Positions 1 through 8,072 are shown, counted from the stretch's first letter. The stretch is DNA of 18,969 nt from JBBCJM01 sp037190175 (GCA_037190175.1 JBBCJM010000018.1:1-18969); one strand, 5' to 3'. Notes: a model not told the origin generated them from the sequence alone. Numbers and translations are program-made.

Positions 1-2542
1 CCGCGCCCTCGAACCAGCCGGTGCGCACGCGCGAGAACCGCGCGCGGTCCAGCCCCCCGCCGGGCCGCAGGCTGACGCTGCCCACGGCCTGCAACCCCGC
101 GGCCTCCAGCTCCAGCCGTTCGACCGAGGCGGGCTGGCCCAGCCGGGCGGCGACCTCCAGCCGCCCGGCGGGCGCCCGCGCCTTGGACCAGCCGATCTCG
201 GGGATCGACAGCGAGACCCCGCGCAGGTCGGAACTCAGGGTCAGCTGCGGCGCCTCGCCCTTCGGCAGCACCGCCGTGAAGTCCGCCTCGCCCTGCCCGC
301 CCACCAGCCCCGGCGGCAGGCCCAGCGCCAGCCGGCGCACCGCCTCGGCCGAAACCTCGATGCTGCCCGAGACCCGCGCCGGCGGCGCCTCGGGCCCCAA
401 GGGCAGGCGATAGGCCGCCTGGAAGGGCACGCCGTCCAGCGTTCCCTGCCCGGCGATGTCCAGCGCCGCCGGCACCCCGGCCAGCGTCAGCCGGTCGGCC
501 TGCAACCGGCGGCCGGGGATCAGCACCTCGGAATCCAGCGCCTCGATCGTGCCCTCCACCCGCCAGTCGATCTCCGCGATCGGCACGCCGCGCACCAGCG
601 GCATGGCGACATGCGCCCGCATCCGCGCCTGCCCCTGCCCCAGGTCGACCGGCCGCCCGGCCGTGGTCAGGAAGCCGAAGGGCGGCTGGTCCAGCAGCGA
701 CAGCGTGGCGGTCAGGCTGCCGGAGGTGTTGAGGTCGATCTCGGCCCGCGCCGGGCGCTCGCGGATGTCGGGCACGGTGAAGACCGAGCCCTGAACCTCG
801 ATCTCGCCGCCGTCGGGGGCCAGCACCCGGCCGCGGTCCACCACCACGGTATAGCGGGTGCCATCCAGCGTGGCATAGCCCGATCCGCCCAGGATCGGCG
901 GCAGGGTGGGCATGAAGCGCACGCCGGCGCCGGTATAGTCGTAGGTCAGTTGCAGCCGCGGCTCGGCCCCCGGCACCAGCCGCACCGCCGCGCGCACGTT
1001 GAAAAGCTCGCCCTGTTGCAGGTTGGTCGAGAGCCAGTCGCGGGTGCGCGGCGCCAAGGCAAGCGGCCACAGCGCCACCAGCCGCTCGTGGCTGACCGCG
1101 TTGAGCGCCGCGTCCATCGACAGCCGCCAGCCCTGGTCCTCGGCCGCCGCCCGGCCGGTCAGCGCCAGCCGGCGTTCGCCGTCCAGGAGCACCATCTGCC
1201 CGATATCCACCGCGAAGGGGGAAAGCCGCAGCCGCAGGTCCAGCGCGCCGCCGTCGAAGCTGACGGGCAGCATGAAGACCCCCTGCGGGTCGATCCGCAC
1301 CTCGGCGAAGGCGATCTGGGCCACCATTTCGCTGACCTGCCCCGAGGCCGCCCCCGGCAGGTCGGCGTGCCCCCGGGCGCGCACCTTCAGCGAGGGGCTT
1401 TCCACCGCGATCTCGTGCAGGCTCAGCCGCTCGCGCTCGGGGTCGAAGGAAAAGCCCACCGCGGCATGGTCGAAGTCCACCGGCGCAGCGCCCGGCCCCG
1501 GGGTCAGCGCCCCGCGCGCGATGTTCAGCTGCGCGGTCAGCGGGCCGATCCGGCCGGCCTCGTCCAGCCCCGCGTCGATCCGGCCGGAGATCGGCGCATC
1601 CAGCACCCCCAGCCAGGCCAGCGGCGCAGCCAGGGCGGCAAGGTCGGCGGCCGCCACCTGCTCCACCGCCACGCCCAGCCGCGCGCCCGGCCCCTGCCGG
1701 TCGGTGGTCACGGTAACCTCGGCGCGGGCCGCCGCGGTGCCGCCGCCGATCAGGCTGAGACCCACCGCCGCCGCCAGCCCCTCTTCCCGCGCCTCCAGCC
1801 GCAGGCGGCCGTCGCCCATGTCCCAGGTGCGCCCGGCCGCCAGATCCTCGACCGAAAGCGTCAGCGCCTCGGCCTCGACATGGGTCAGCCGCGACAGCGC
1901 GGGCAGGGCGAAGGCGGCGTCGGCGGCATCCAAGAGCGCGGCGAGGCTGTCGAAGGAGAGCGTGGGGCTCGCGCCGCCCAGCGACAGGTCGAACTGCCCG
2001 TTCGCCAGCCGCCGCAGCCCGATATGCGCGCCCACCAGCCGCAGCGACTGCAACCGCAGCTCGGCCCCGGCCAAGGCCCCGGGGTCGAAGGTGAACCAGG
2101 CCTCGGGCAGGACCAGCAGCGTCTCGCCCCCCGCCTGGGTCAGCCGCAGATCCTCCAGCACCAGCCGGGGGGTCCAGTCGGGGTCCACCACCGCCACCGC
2201 GCCGCCGATGCTGACCGAGGCCACGTCGCGCCCCGTCGCCCCGCCCGCCACGGCCTCGGCCAGCACCGCGTTCAGCCGGGTCTCGGCCTCGACCACCACC
2301 CAGAGCGGCAGGCGCACCGGCTTGCCGGACAGGCCCATCACCGCCCCGGCCAGCAGGAGGCCCACGAACATCAGCACGATCAGCGCCCAGGGCCCGGCGG
2401 CCCGGCGGCGGCGGCGGATCCGGGGCGGCCGGCGTTGCGGCTTCGGCGCCATGGCGGCGGTCAGGAGCAGCGGCTCCGCGCCGCCGGCCGGCGCGGGCCT
2501 TTCCCTGCGCCGGCCCTTCACCGCTGCCGATCCCTGCGCCAT
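1..2542 (-). CDS. AsmA-like / DUF3971 (YhdP-type) envelope protein, C-terminus beyond the left edge
   Basis: Read on the minus strand, one frame stays open from 2542 to the window edge (about 847 residues visible). The N-terminus is highly basic (RRPPRIRRRRR), followed by one membrane anchor at residues 51-71 (WALIVLMFVGLLLAGAV). The rest is a long, beta-rich, low-cysteine region with repeated 'LRLTQAGGETLLVL'- and 'VRARGHADLPG'-style strands, typical of AsmA/DUF3971 proteins. In that superfamily (YhdP, TamB, AsmA) the proteins span the periplasm and are linked to lipid transport to the outer membrane; that role is inferred here. Family members are usually about 1,000-1,100 residues, so some 200 residues are missing. 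I chose ATG 2542 because codon-like composition extends to it and GGAAAG lies 7 bases upstream; ATG 2452 in the same frame is the alternative. It diverges from the peroxiredoxin gene. Confidence 0.85.
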   Translation of the reverse strand, partial: MAQGSAAVKGRRRERPAPAGGAEPLLLTAAMAPKPQRRPPRIRRRRRAAGPWALIVLMFVGLLLAGAVMGLSGKPVRLPLWVVVEAETRLNAVLAEAVAGGATGRDVASVSIGGAVAVVDPDWTPRLVLEDLRLTQAGGETLLVLPEAWFTFDPGALAGAELRLQSLRLVGAHIGLRRLANGQFDLSLGGASPTLSFDSLAALLDAADAAFALPALSRLTHVEAEALTLSVEDLAAGRTWDMGDGRLRLEAREEGLAAAVGLSLIGGGTAAARAEVTVTTDRQGPGARLGVAVEQVAAADLAALAAPLAWLGVLDAPISGRIDAGLDEAGRIGPLTAQLNIARGALTPGPGAAPVDFDHAAVGFSFDPERERLSLHEIAVESPSLKVRARGHADLPGAASGQVSEMVAQIAFAEVRIDPQGVFMLPVSFDGGALDLRLRLSPFAVDIGQMVLLDGERRLALTGRAAAEDQGWRLSMDAALNAVSHERLVALWPLALAPRTRDWLSTNLQQGELFNVRAAVRLVPGAEPRLQLTYDYTGAGVRFMPTLPPILGGSGYATLDGTRYTVVVDRGRVLAPDGGEIEVQGSVFTVPDIRERPARAEIDLNTSGSLTATLSLLDQPPFGFLTTAGRPVDLGQGQARMRAHVAMPLVRGVPIAEIDWRVEGTIEALDSEVLIPGRRLQADRLTLAGVPAALDIAGQGTLDGVPFQAAYRLPLGPEAPPARVSGSIEVSAEAVRRLALGLPPGLVGGQGEADFTAVLPKGEAPQLTLSSDLRGVSLSIPEIGWSKARAPAGRLEVAARLGQPASVERLELEAAGLQAVGSVSLRPGGGLDRARFSRVRTGWFEGA

Positions 2543-2647
2543 CCCGCGTCTTTCCGCCCGCCTGCCCGCGCGTGCCTTGCCTTTGACTTTGCCCGAAGAC
2601 AACGGCAACACCAAGCCTCACGTCCCGACCGGCAAGGAGCCGCGCAT

Positions 2648-3112
2648 ATGTCCGACCTGACCGAGGGCTCGCCCGCCCCCGACTTCACCCTGCCCGGCGA
2701 GGGCGGCGAGATCATGCTTTCCGCGCTGCGGCCGGGCAAGGCGGTGCTGTTCTTCTACCCCAAGGCCAACACGCCGGCCTGCACCACCGAGGCGCAGGAC
2801 TTCACCGCGCTGGCCCCCGCCTTCGCCGAGGCCGGGGCGCGGGTGATCGGCATCTCGCGCGACAGCGTGAAGGTGCTGGGGAACTTCGGGCGGAAGCAGG
2901 GGCTGGGCATCACGCTGCTTTCCGACGCGGACGGGAAGGTCTGCGAGGACTATGGCGTCTGGGTCGAGAAGCAGATGTACGGCCGGCGCTACATGGGGAT
3001 CGAGCGCGCCACCTTCCTGATCGACGGCGCGGGGCGGATCGCCCGGGTCTGGCGCAGGGTCTCGGTCCCCGGCCATGCGGAAGACGTGCTGGCCGCCGCC
3101 CGGGCGCTGTGA
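2648..3112 (+). CDS. bcp: Bcp/PrxQ-type thiol peroxidase (peroxiredoxin)
   Basis: 154 residues, the normal length for the Bcp/PrxQ class of AhpC/TSA peroxiredoxins, which reduce hydrogen and alkyl peroxides in the cytoplasm. The peroxidatic motif is PKANTPACTTEAQDF with Cys45. The C-terminal signature MYGRRYMGIERATFLID is characteristic of Bcp. In E. coli Bcp the resolving cysteine lies five residues after the peroxidatic one; here that position is Gln50. The only other cysteine is Cys99 (GKVCEDYG), so the enzyme may be 1-Cys or use a partner thiol. The ATG at 2648 has AAGGAG at 2634-2639. A TTGACT at 2583-2588 could be a -35 element, but I see no convincing -10. The stop overlaps the next start (TGATG). 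Identification is firm; the catalytic subclass is inference. Confidence 0.95.
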   Translation: MSDLTEGSPAPDFTLPGEGGEIMLSALRPGKAVLFFYPKANTPACTTEAQDFTALAPAFAEAGARVIGISRDSVKVLGNFGRKQGLGITLLSDADGKVCEDYGVWVEKQMYGRRYMGIERATFLIDGAGRIARVWRRVSVPGHAEDVLAAARAL

Positions 3113-3951
3113 TGGCCGAATCGTCGCCCAGCCTGACCGGGATGGCGGTCGAGGTGCTGACCACCGCCGACGGCCGCGCCAAGACCGCGCTGAGCCGCGC
3201 CCATGCCGCCCGCTGGTTCGCGGCGCGGGCGGCGGGCGCGCCCCTGCCCGTGGGCACCGCCGCCCCGCCGCTGCGCCCCGCCCGCCCCGACCGGCCCGAA
3301 CTGCTGGCCCCGCGCGAGATGCCGCGGCGGCGGCCCGGCACGCTGGCCGGCCGGCTGGCGCTGCTGCACGCCGTGGCGCATATCGAGCTGAACGCGGTGG
3401 ACCTGCACTGGGACATCATCGCCCGCTTCGGCCATGTCCCGATGCCCATGGGCTTCCATGACGACTGGGTGAAGGCCGCGGACGAGGAATCGAAGCATTT
3501 CAACCTGATCTGCGACGTTCTTGAGACGCATGGCTCGCATTACGGCGCCCTGCCCGCCCATGCCGGCATGTGGCGCGCGGCCGAGGACACGGTGGACGAC
3601 CTGCCCGGCCGGCTGGCCGTGGTGCCCATGGTGCTGGAGGCCCGCGGGCTGGACGTGACGCCGGGCATGATCGCCATCTTCGAGAAAGCCGGCGATGCGC
3701 AGGCGGTGGCCGCCATGAAGGTGATCTATGCCGAGGAGGTGGGCCATGTCGCCTATGGCTCCAAATGGTTCAACTGGCTCTGCGGCCGCGACGGGGCCGA
3801 TCCCAAGGACCGTTTCCACGCGCTGGTCCGGCGCTATTTCCACGGGCAGCTGAAACCGCCCTTCAACGAGGAAAAGCGCGCCGAGGCCGGGCTGCCGCCG
3901 GATTTCTACTGGCCGCTGGCCGGCGGGGATGGGGCGGAAACCGCCGGCTGA
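3112..3951 (+). CDS. DUF455 family ferritin-like (putative diiron) protein
   Basis: 279 residues. The protein has the ligand pattern of a ferritin-like four-helix bundle: Glu92 in HIELNAVDLHWD, an E-x-x-H at 126-129 (DEESKHF), Glu176 (VLEARGLDVTP) and a second E-x-x-H at 209-212 (YAEEVGHVAYG). VLEARGLDVTPG is a hallmark of DUF455 (PF04305). The family is predicted to bind two metal ions, but its reaction is not, to my knowledge, established. The ATG at 3112 overlaps the peroxiredoxin stop as TGATG. A GTG three bases earlier (3109) is possible, but ATG fits the coupling better. Co-transcription with a peroxidase suggests a role in iron or oxidative-stress handling; this is inference only. The C-terminus (PPDFYWPLA) is intact. 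Confidence 0.9.
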   Translation: MAESSPSLTGMAVEVLTTADGRAKTALSRAHAARWFAARAAGAPLPVGTAAPPLRPARPDRPELLAPREMPRRRPGTLAGRLALLHAVAHIELNAVDLHWDIIARFGHVPMPMGFHDDWVKAADEESKHFNLICDVLETHGSHYGALPAHAGMWRAAEDTVDDLPGRLAVVPMVLEARGLDVTPGMIAIFEKAGDAQAVAAMKVIYAEEVGHVAYGSKWFNWLCGRDGADPKDRFHALVRRYFHGQLKPPFNEEKRAEAGLPPDFYWPLAGGDGAETAG

Positions 3952-4044
3952 GCAGGAAAATCGGCGGCTTTCTGCCCAAGCCGGCGGCCCGCGCCCGGCC
4001 CGGTTGCGCGGCTGCCCGCCCGCCTTTATCCCCTCTGCGGGGGA

Positions 4045-4060
4045 GCGCCGGCACCGGCGC
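4045..4060 (+). repeat. Hairpin in the DUF455-M23 intergenic region
   Basis: The 134-base gap 3952-4085 holds a perfect inverted repeat, GCGCCGG / CCGGCGC, separated by CA, ending 25 bases before the GTG start of the M23 gene. There is no T-run, so it is not a classical terminator; it may be a leader structure or a weak transcription barrier. A TTTATC at 4025-4030 with TTGCGC at 4004-4009 is a poor promoter match (15-base spacer). The rest of the gap shows nothing recognisable. Confidence 0.35.
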
Positions 4061-4085
4061 CCGTGAGGGACAGAGGTCGGGACCC

Positions 4086-5420
4086 GTGCTGAAACGCCTG
4101 AGCTACCGCTTCCACGCCGCGCTGGAACGCCGCTTTCCCGAACGGCGGCTGTTCCTGAAATCCGACACCGAGACCCGCTTCATCCGCCTGCACCCGGGCA
4201 CCCAGGCGCTGGCCATGGTGGGGGGCGCGATGCTCTTGGGCTGGACCTGCGTGGCCACCGCGATCCTGGCCATGGACAACATCGGCGCCGGCGACGCGCG
4301 CGACCAGGCGCAGCGGCAGCAGGCGATCTACGAGGTGCGGCTGAACGCGCTGTCCGCCGACCGCGACCTGCGGGCGGAAGAGGCCGCGGGCGCGCAGCAG
4401 CGCTTCGCGCTGGCGCTGGCCGAGGTCTCGGCGATGCAGGAACGCCTCTTGGCCTCGGAGGACGCGCGGCGCGAGCTGGAGACCGGCATCGACGTGATCC
4501 AGGCCACGCTGCGCCGCACCATCAACGAACGCGACGCCGCGCGGGCCGAGGCCCAGGCGCTGGCCGCCACCCTGCGGCGCGAGACCGGCACCGCGCGGAC
4601 CGCCGAGGACCGCGCGCGCGAGACCGAGGCCACGCTGGACATCATCGCCGAGGCGCTGGGCGGCACCGCCGAGGAGCGCGACGCCATGCTGGCCGAGGCC
4701 GAGGAGGCCCGCCGCCAGACCGAGACCATCGCCGCCGAGAAACGCGCGATGGAGGTGCGCAACGACGCGATCTTCGCCCGGCTGGAAGAGGCGGTCACCG
4801 TGTCGATGGAGCCGCTGAACGCCATGTTCCGCGCCGCCGGCATGGCGCCCGACGACCTGCTGCGCCAGGTGCGCAAGGGCTACTCCGGCCAGGGCGGGCC
4901 CCTGGGCGCGGCGCTGCCGAAGGGGGCCAGCCTCTCGCCCGACGAGATCCGCGCCAACGCGATCCTCGAGGGGCTGGACGAGATGAACCTCTACCGGCTG
5001 GCCGCCACCCAGTCGCCCTTCGCCATGCCGATCAAGTCCTCGTTCCGCTTCACCTCGCCCTTCGGCTATCGCCGCGACCCCAAGGGCGCCGGCACCCGGA
5101 TGCACGAGGGCACCGACTTCGCCGCCGCGCATGGCACGCCCATCTATGCCACCGCCGACGGGGTGGTGGTGCACGCCGACTGGGATTCGGGCTATGGCCG
5201 GGCGGTCCGGATCCAGCATGCCTTTGGGATCGAAACGCTTTATGCCCACATGAGCCAGATCCGCGTGACCAAGGGGCAAAGGGTATCGCGCGGCGACAGG
5301 ATCGGTGATATGGGTTCCTCGGGCCGGTCCACCGGCACGCATCTTCACTACGAGGTCAGGATCGGCGGCAAACCCGTGAACCCGATGACCTTCATCAAGG
5401 CAGCAAGCAATGTTTTCTAA
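4086..5420 (+). CDS. M23 (LytM) family peptidoglycan endopeptidase with membrane anchor and coiled coil
   Basis: 444 residues. A short cytoplasmic N-terminus is followed by one membrane segment at about residues 41-63, a long Ala/Glu/Arg-rich coiled coil (about 70-260), and a C-terminal M23 domain (about 325-440). All zinc-ligand and catalytic motifs are present: H340-x-x-x-D344 (MHEGTDF), H388 (LYAHMS) and H419-L-H421 (THLHYEVR). Such enzymes cleave peptide cross-links of peptidoglycan in the periplasm. GTG 4086 is chosen because GAGG lies 9 bases upstream and the protein reads MLKRLSYRFHAALERRF, typical of this alphaproteobacterial group. The long open frame upstream of 4086 is only GC-rich shadow. 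The last 11 bases overlap the bactofilin gene. Bactofilin-linked M23 enzymes (LmdC in stalked/budding alphaproteobacteria) have this architecture, so a bactofilin-recruited hydrolase is likely. Confidence 0.93.
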   Translation: MLKRLSYRFHAALERRFPERRLFLKSDTETRFIRLHPGTQALAMVGGAMLLGWTCVATAILAMDNIGAGDARDQAQRQQAIYEVRLNALSADRDLRAEEAAGAQQRFALALAEVSAMQERLLASEDARRELETGIDVIQATLRRTINERDAARAEAQALAATLRRETGTARTAEDRARETEATLDIIAEALGGTAEERDAMLAEAEEARRQTETIAAEKRAMEVRNDAIFARLEEAVTVSMEPLNAMFRAAGMAPDDLLRQVRKGYSGQGGPLGAALPKGASLSPDEIRANAILEGLDEMNLYRLAATQSPFAMPIKSSFRFTSPFGYRRDPKGAGTRMHEGTDFAAAHGTPIYATADGVVVHADWDSGYGRAVRIQHAFGIETLYAHMSQIRVTKGQRVSRGDRIGDMGSSGRSTGTHLHYEVRIGGKPVNPMTFIKAASNVF

Positions 5421-5907
5421 GAGCCGCATCAACGAGCCGGGGCCGAAACAGGCCGACAGCGAGAAATCCCGCACGCCGGAGCCGCTGCCCCCGCAGTCGG
5501 GCAAGGGCGACTTCGCCCCCGCGACGCCCAAGGTCAAGGCCGCGGCCTCGGTGCTGTCCTCGGACCTGACGGTGACGGGCAACCTGCGCACCAGCGGGGA
5601 CATCCAGGTCGAGGGCACGGTCGAGGGCGACATCCGCGCCCACCTGCTGACCGTGGGCGAGACCGCGACGATCCGGGGCGAGATCGTGGCCGACGACATC
5701 GTGGTGAACGGCCGGGTGATCGGCCGGGTGCGGGGGCTGAAGGTGCGGCTCACCTCCACCGCCCGGGTCGAGGGCGACATCATCCACAAGACCATCGCCA
5801 TCGAGAGCGGCGCGCATTTCGAGGGTTCGGTGCAGCGGGCGGACGATCCGCTCTCGACCGGCCGCCCCCAGCAGCAATTGCCCGCGCCGAAGCCGGCCGA
5901 GGTCTGA
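5410..5907 (+). CDS. Bactofilin (polymer-forming cytoskeletal protein)
   Basis: 165 residues. A disordered, Pro/Lys-rich N-terminus (1-45) precedes the bactofilin beta-helix core (about 47-143). The core has regularly spaced turns such as LTVTGNLRTSGDIQVEGTV, EGDIRAHLL, IRGEIVADDIVVNGRVIG and ARVEGDIIHKTIAIESGAHF. A proline-rich tail follows. Bactofilins assemble without nucleotide into membrane-associated filaments that localise cell-wall enzymes. The ATG lies inside the 3' end of the M23 gene (11-base overlap) with AAGG 9 bases upstream, so the two are translationally linked. The pair matches the known bacA-lmdC type association. I do not assign a gene symbol because several bactofilin paralogues usually exist per genome. 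Confidence 0.95.
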   Translation: MFSKSRINEPGPKQADSEKSRTPEPLPPQSGKGDFAPATPKVKAAASVLSSDLTVTGNLRTSGDIQVEGTVEGDIRAHLLTVGETATIRGEIVADDIVVNGRVIGRVRGLKVRLTSTARVEGDIIHKTIAIESGAHFEGSVQRADDPLSTGRPQQQLPAPKPAEV

Positions 5908-5927
5908 TATCCCCCGCACCGCCGTCA

Positions 5928-5954
5928 GGGGCGCCCCTTGCCGGGCGCCCTTCT
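5928..5954. terminator. GC-rich hairpin between convergent genes
   Basis: GGGCGCCC at 5929-5936 and again at 5943-5950, each self-complementary, form an 8-bp stem with a CTTGCC loop, followed by TTCT. It lies exactly in the 50-base gap between the bactofilin stop and the DUF2189 stop. Because the stem is symmetric it could end transcription from both sides, although the T-tract is short. Confidence 0.6.
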
Positions 5955-5957
5955 GGT

Positions 5958-6728
5958 TCATGCCACCAGCCGGCGGTAAAGGTGCCAGCTCGCGTGGCCC
6001 AGCACCGGCAGCACCACGAAAAGGCCGAGGAAGGCCGTCGCCATCCCCACGAACAGCGCCACCGCGATCAGCAGCCCCCAGGCCAGCATCACCACCGGAT
6101 GCTCGCGCACCAGGGTGAGCGAGGCGATCATCGCGGTGATGAAATCCACCTCGCGGTCCATCAGCAAGGGCAGGCTGACCACGGTCAGCGCATAGAGCAG
6201 CCCCGCGATCAGCGCGCCGACCAGCGTTCCGAAGGCCAGGAAGGCCAGCCCCTCCGGCGTGGCGAAGAGGGCGAGCGAGGAGGAGACGTTGGTCAAGGTG
6301 GCGCTGCCCAGGAACAGCGCGAAGATCATGTGGGCGAGGAAGTTCCAGAACAGGAAGAACACCACGATCACCGCCGCCATGGCCGGGATCTGCCGGTCCT
6401 TCTGCCGCAGCACCACCCCCAGCACGGCGCGGGGCGTCAGGGCCTCGCCCGCCTCCAGCCGCCGGCTGACCTCGTAGAAGCCGCAGGCGATGAAGGGGCC
6501 GAGGATGGGAAAGCCGGCGGCCGCCGGCAGCGTCCACCAGATCTGCCCCTGCACGGTCAGCGCGAAGACGATCAGCCAGCCGCCGCAGACATAGACCGCG
6601 GCGAAGAACAGCCCGTAATGCGGCGCGGCCAGGAAATCCCGCCAGCCGCGGTCGAGCGCATGGCGCAGGTCGGACCAGTCGGGCTGATAAAGCTCGGCCG
6701 CCGCGGCGGGCGGCGTGGTGGTGGTCAT
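5958..6728 (-). CDS. DUF2189 family integral membrane protein
   Basis: 256 residues with about six hydrophobic segments: YGLFFAAVYVCGGWLIVFAL near 38-57, IPAMAAVIVVFFLFWNF mid-protein, and a C-terminal pair ending in FVVLPVLGHASWHLYRRL. The conserved start (DLRHALDRGWRDFLAAPHYG) and the segment FPILGPFIACGFYEVSRRLE match the DUF2189 (PF09955) pattern. The family's function is unknown to me; DUF2189 genes are often near respiratory or cytochrome genes, but nothing of that kind is visible here. The ATG at 6728 has a strong purine-rich site (GGAGGGGAG) just upstream. It lies downstream of prfB on the same strand with 155 bases between, and converges on bactofilin. Confidence 0.88.
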   Translation of the reverse strand: MTTTTPPAAAAELYQPDWSDLRHALDRGWRDFLAAPHYGLFFAAVYVCGGWLIVFALTVQGQIWWTLPAAAGFPILGPFIACGFYEVSRRLEAGEALTPRAVLGVVLRQKDRQIPAMAAVIVVFFLFWNFLAHMIFALFLGSATLTNVSSSLALFATPEGLAFLAFGTLVGALIAGLLYALTVVSLPLLMDREVDFITAMIASLTLVREHPVVMLAWGLLIAVALFVGMATAFLGLFVVLPVLGHASWHLYRRLVA

Positions 6729-6802
6729 CTCGGCTCCCCTCCCTCGGGCCCGCGCAGGCTAGAGCAGGACGCGGCGGGACGGAAAGCCCAAATGTGGCGC
6801 CT

Positions 6803-6866
6803 GGAGAGCGCCGGGGGTCTGTCTGCCCTCCGTCCCCCGTAGGGTGTGAAACCGCCGGCACTCTCC
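6803..6866 (-). repeat. Long imperfect stem-loop between prfB and the DUF2189 gene
   Basis: The 155-base gap 6729-6883 contains a 12-base inverted repeat with one mismatch: 6803-6814 (GGAGAGCGCCGG) pairs with 6855-6866 (CCGGCACTCTCC). The mismatch becomes a G-U pair in minus-strand RNA. Inside it, GGGGG (6813-6817) can pair with CCCCC (6834-6838). On the minus strand it would lie in the prfB 3' region or the DUF2189 leader. It has no T-run and I recognise no known riboswitch family in it. Function unknown. Confidence 0.45.
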
Positions 6867-6883
6867 ACCAGCACAACGCCCGG

Positions 6884-8011
6884 TCAGTCCTCGGCGTTGG
6901 CCTCGGCGCGGCTCTTGCCGGCCACGTCCATCGCCAGCGTCGCGGCCATGAAGCGGTCGAGGTCGCCGTCGAGCACGCCTTGCGTGTCCGAGGTCTCCAC
7001 CCCGGTGCGCAGGTCCTTCACCATCTGGTAGGGCTGCAGCACATAGGAGCGGATCTGGTTGCCCCAGCCGGCATCGCCCTTGGCCTCGTGCTGGGCGTTG
7101 ATCGCGGCGTTGCGCTTGTCGAGTTCCAGCTGGTAGAGCCGCGCCTTCAGCGCGTTCATCGCCACCTCGCGGTTCTGGTGCTGCGACTTCAGGCTGGAGG
7201 TCACCACGATGCCCGTGGGGAAGTGGGTGATCCGCACCGCCGAGTCGGTCTTGTTCACGTGCTGCCCGCCCGCGCCCGAGGAGCGGAAGGTGTCGAGCCG
7301 GATGTCCTTGTCCTGCACCACGATGTCGATGTTGTCGTCCACCACCGGATAGACCCAGATCGAGCTGAACGAGGTATGCCGCCGCGCCGCGCTGTCATAG
7401 GGGCTGATGCGCACCAGCCGGTGCACCCCGGATTCCGACTTCAGCCAGCCATAGGCGTTCTTGCCCGAGATGCGGTAGGTGGCCGAGCGGATGCCGGCCT
7501 CTTCCCCCGGGCTCTCGTCCAGCAGTTCGACCTCGTAGCCCTTCTTCTCGGCCCAGCGGACGTACATCCGCGCCAGCATCGCCGCCCAGTCGCAGCTTTC
7601 CGTGCCCCCTGCCCCGGCGTTGACCTCGAGGAAGGTGTCGTTGCCGTCGGCCTCGCCGTCCAGCAGCGCCTCCAGCTCCTTCTCGCGGGCGGTGGCGACC
7701 AGGGCCTTCAGCGCGGCCTCGGCCTCGGCCACGATCTCGTCGTCGCCCTCGGCCTCGCCGAGTTCGATCAGGTCCACGTTGTCCTTCAGACCCTGTTCCA
7801 GCAGGCGATAGGTCGAGACGGCATCCAGCAGCGCCTGCCGCTCGCGCATCAGCTTCTGCGCCCGGGCCGGGTCGTTCCACAGGTCCGGCGCCTCGATCAT
7901 GGCGTCGAATTCCTCCAGCCGGTGGGGGGCCGTTTCCCAGTCCATCCGCTGGCCCAGCAGGGTCAGCGTCTTGCGGATGGCCTCGGCATTGGCTTGCGTC
8001 TCGGCGCGCAT
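6884..8011 (-). CDS. prfB: Peptide chain release factor 2 (RF2)
   Basis: 375 residues. RF2 recognises UGA/UAA stop codons and triggers peptide release. The catalytic GGQ loop is at 248-250 (FRSSGAGGQHVNKTDSA). The codon-recognition tripeptide position reads SPY at 203-205 (LVRISPYDSAARRHTSF), where E. coli has SPF. The N-terminal region MRAETQANAEAIRKTLTLLG is typical of alphaproteobacterial RF2. I start at ATG 8011, with GAGGA about 8 bases upstream, because family members begin MRAE; a GTG at 8029 in frame is less likely. The gene is one uninterrupted frame without the internal UGA frameshift site of E. coli prfB. It lies downstream of mrcA on the same strand with a gap of about 120 bases. 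Confidence 0.97.
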   Translation of the reverse strand: MRAETQANAEAIRKTLTLLGQRMDWETAPHRLEEFDAMIEAPDLWNDPARAQKLMRERQALLDAVSTYRLLEQGLKDNVDLIELGEAEGDDEIVAEAEAALKALVATAREKELEALLDGEADGNDTFLEVNAGAGGTESCDWAAMLARMYVRWAEKKGYEVELLDESPGEEAGIRSATYRISGKNAYGWLKSESGVHRLVRISPYDSAARRHTSFSSIWVYPVVDDNIDIVVQDKDIRLDTFRSSGAGGQHVNKTDSAVRITHFPTGIVVTSSLKSQHQNREVAMNALKARLYQLELDKRNAAINAQHEAKGDAGWGNQIRSYVLQPYQMVKDLRTGVETSDTQGVLDGDLDRFMAATLAMDVAGKSRAEANAED

Positions 8012-8041
8012 CGGGGTCCTCGGGGTCACTGGTCGGGCAGG

Positions 8042-8070
8042 TGGATAGCGGGGGCATGGCGCGGGCGCAA
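8042..8070 (-). promoter_or_regulatory. Candidate prfB promoter
   Basis: On the minus strand, TTGCGC (8070-8065) and TATCCA (8047-8042) are separated by exactly 17 bases, placing a transcription start about 24 bases before the chosen prfB ATG. Each hexamer matches only three of six consensus positions, so this is tentative. Confidence 0.3.
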
Positions 8071-8072
8071 GC

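Noticed and set aside
611..2647. Long plus-strand open frame leading into the peroxiredoxin gene
   Set aside because: Its translation is Arg/Gln/His/Pro-rich and family-less, and it is antisense to a good AsmA-like frame. Only the part from 2648 is real.
4026..5801. 591-codon minus-strand open frame opposite the M23 and bactofilin genes
   Set aside because: Antisense shadow; both plus-strand genes carry complete family motifs.
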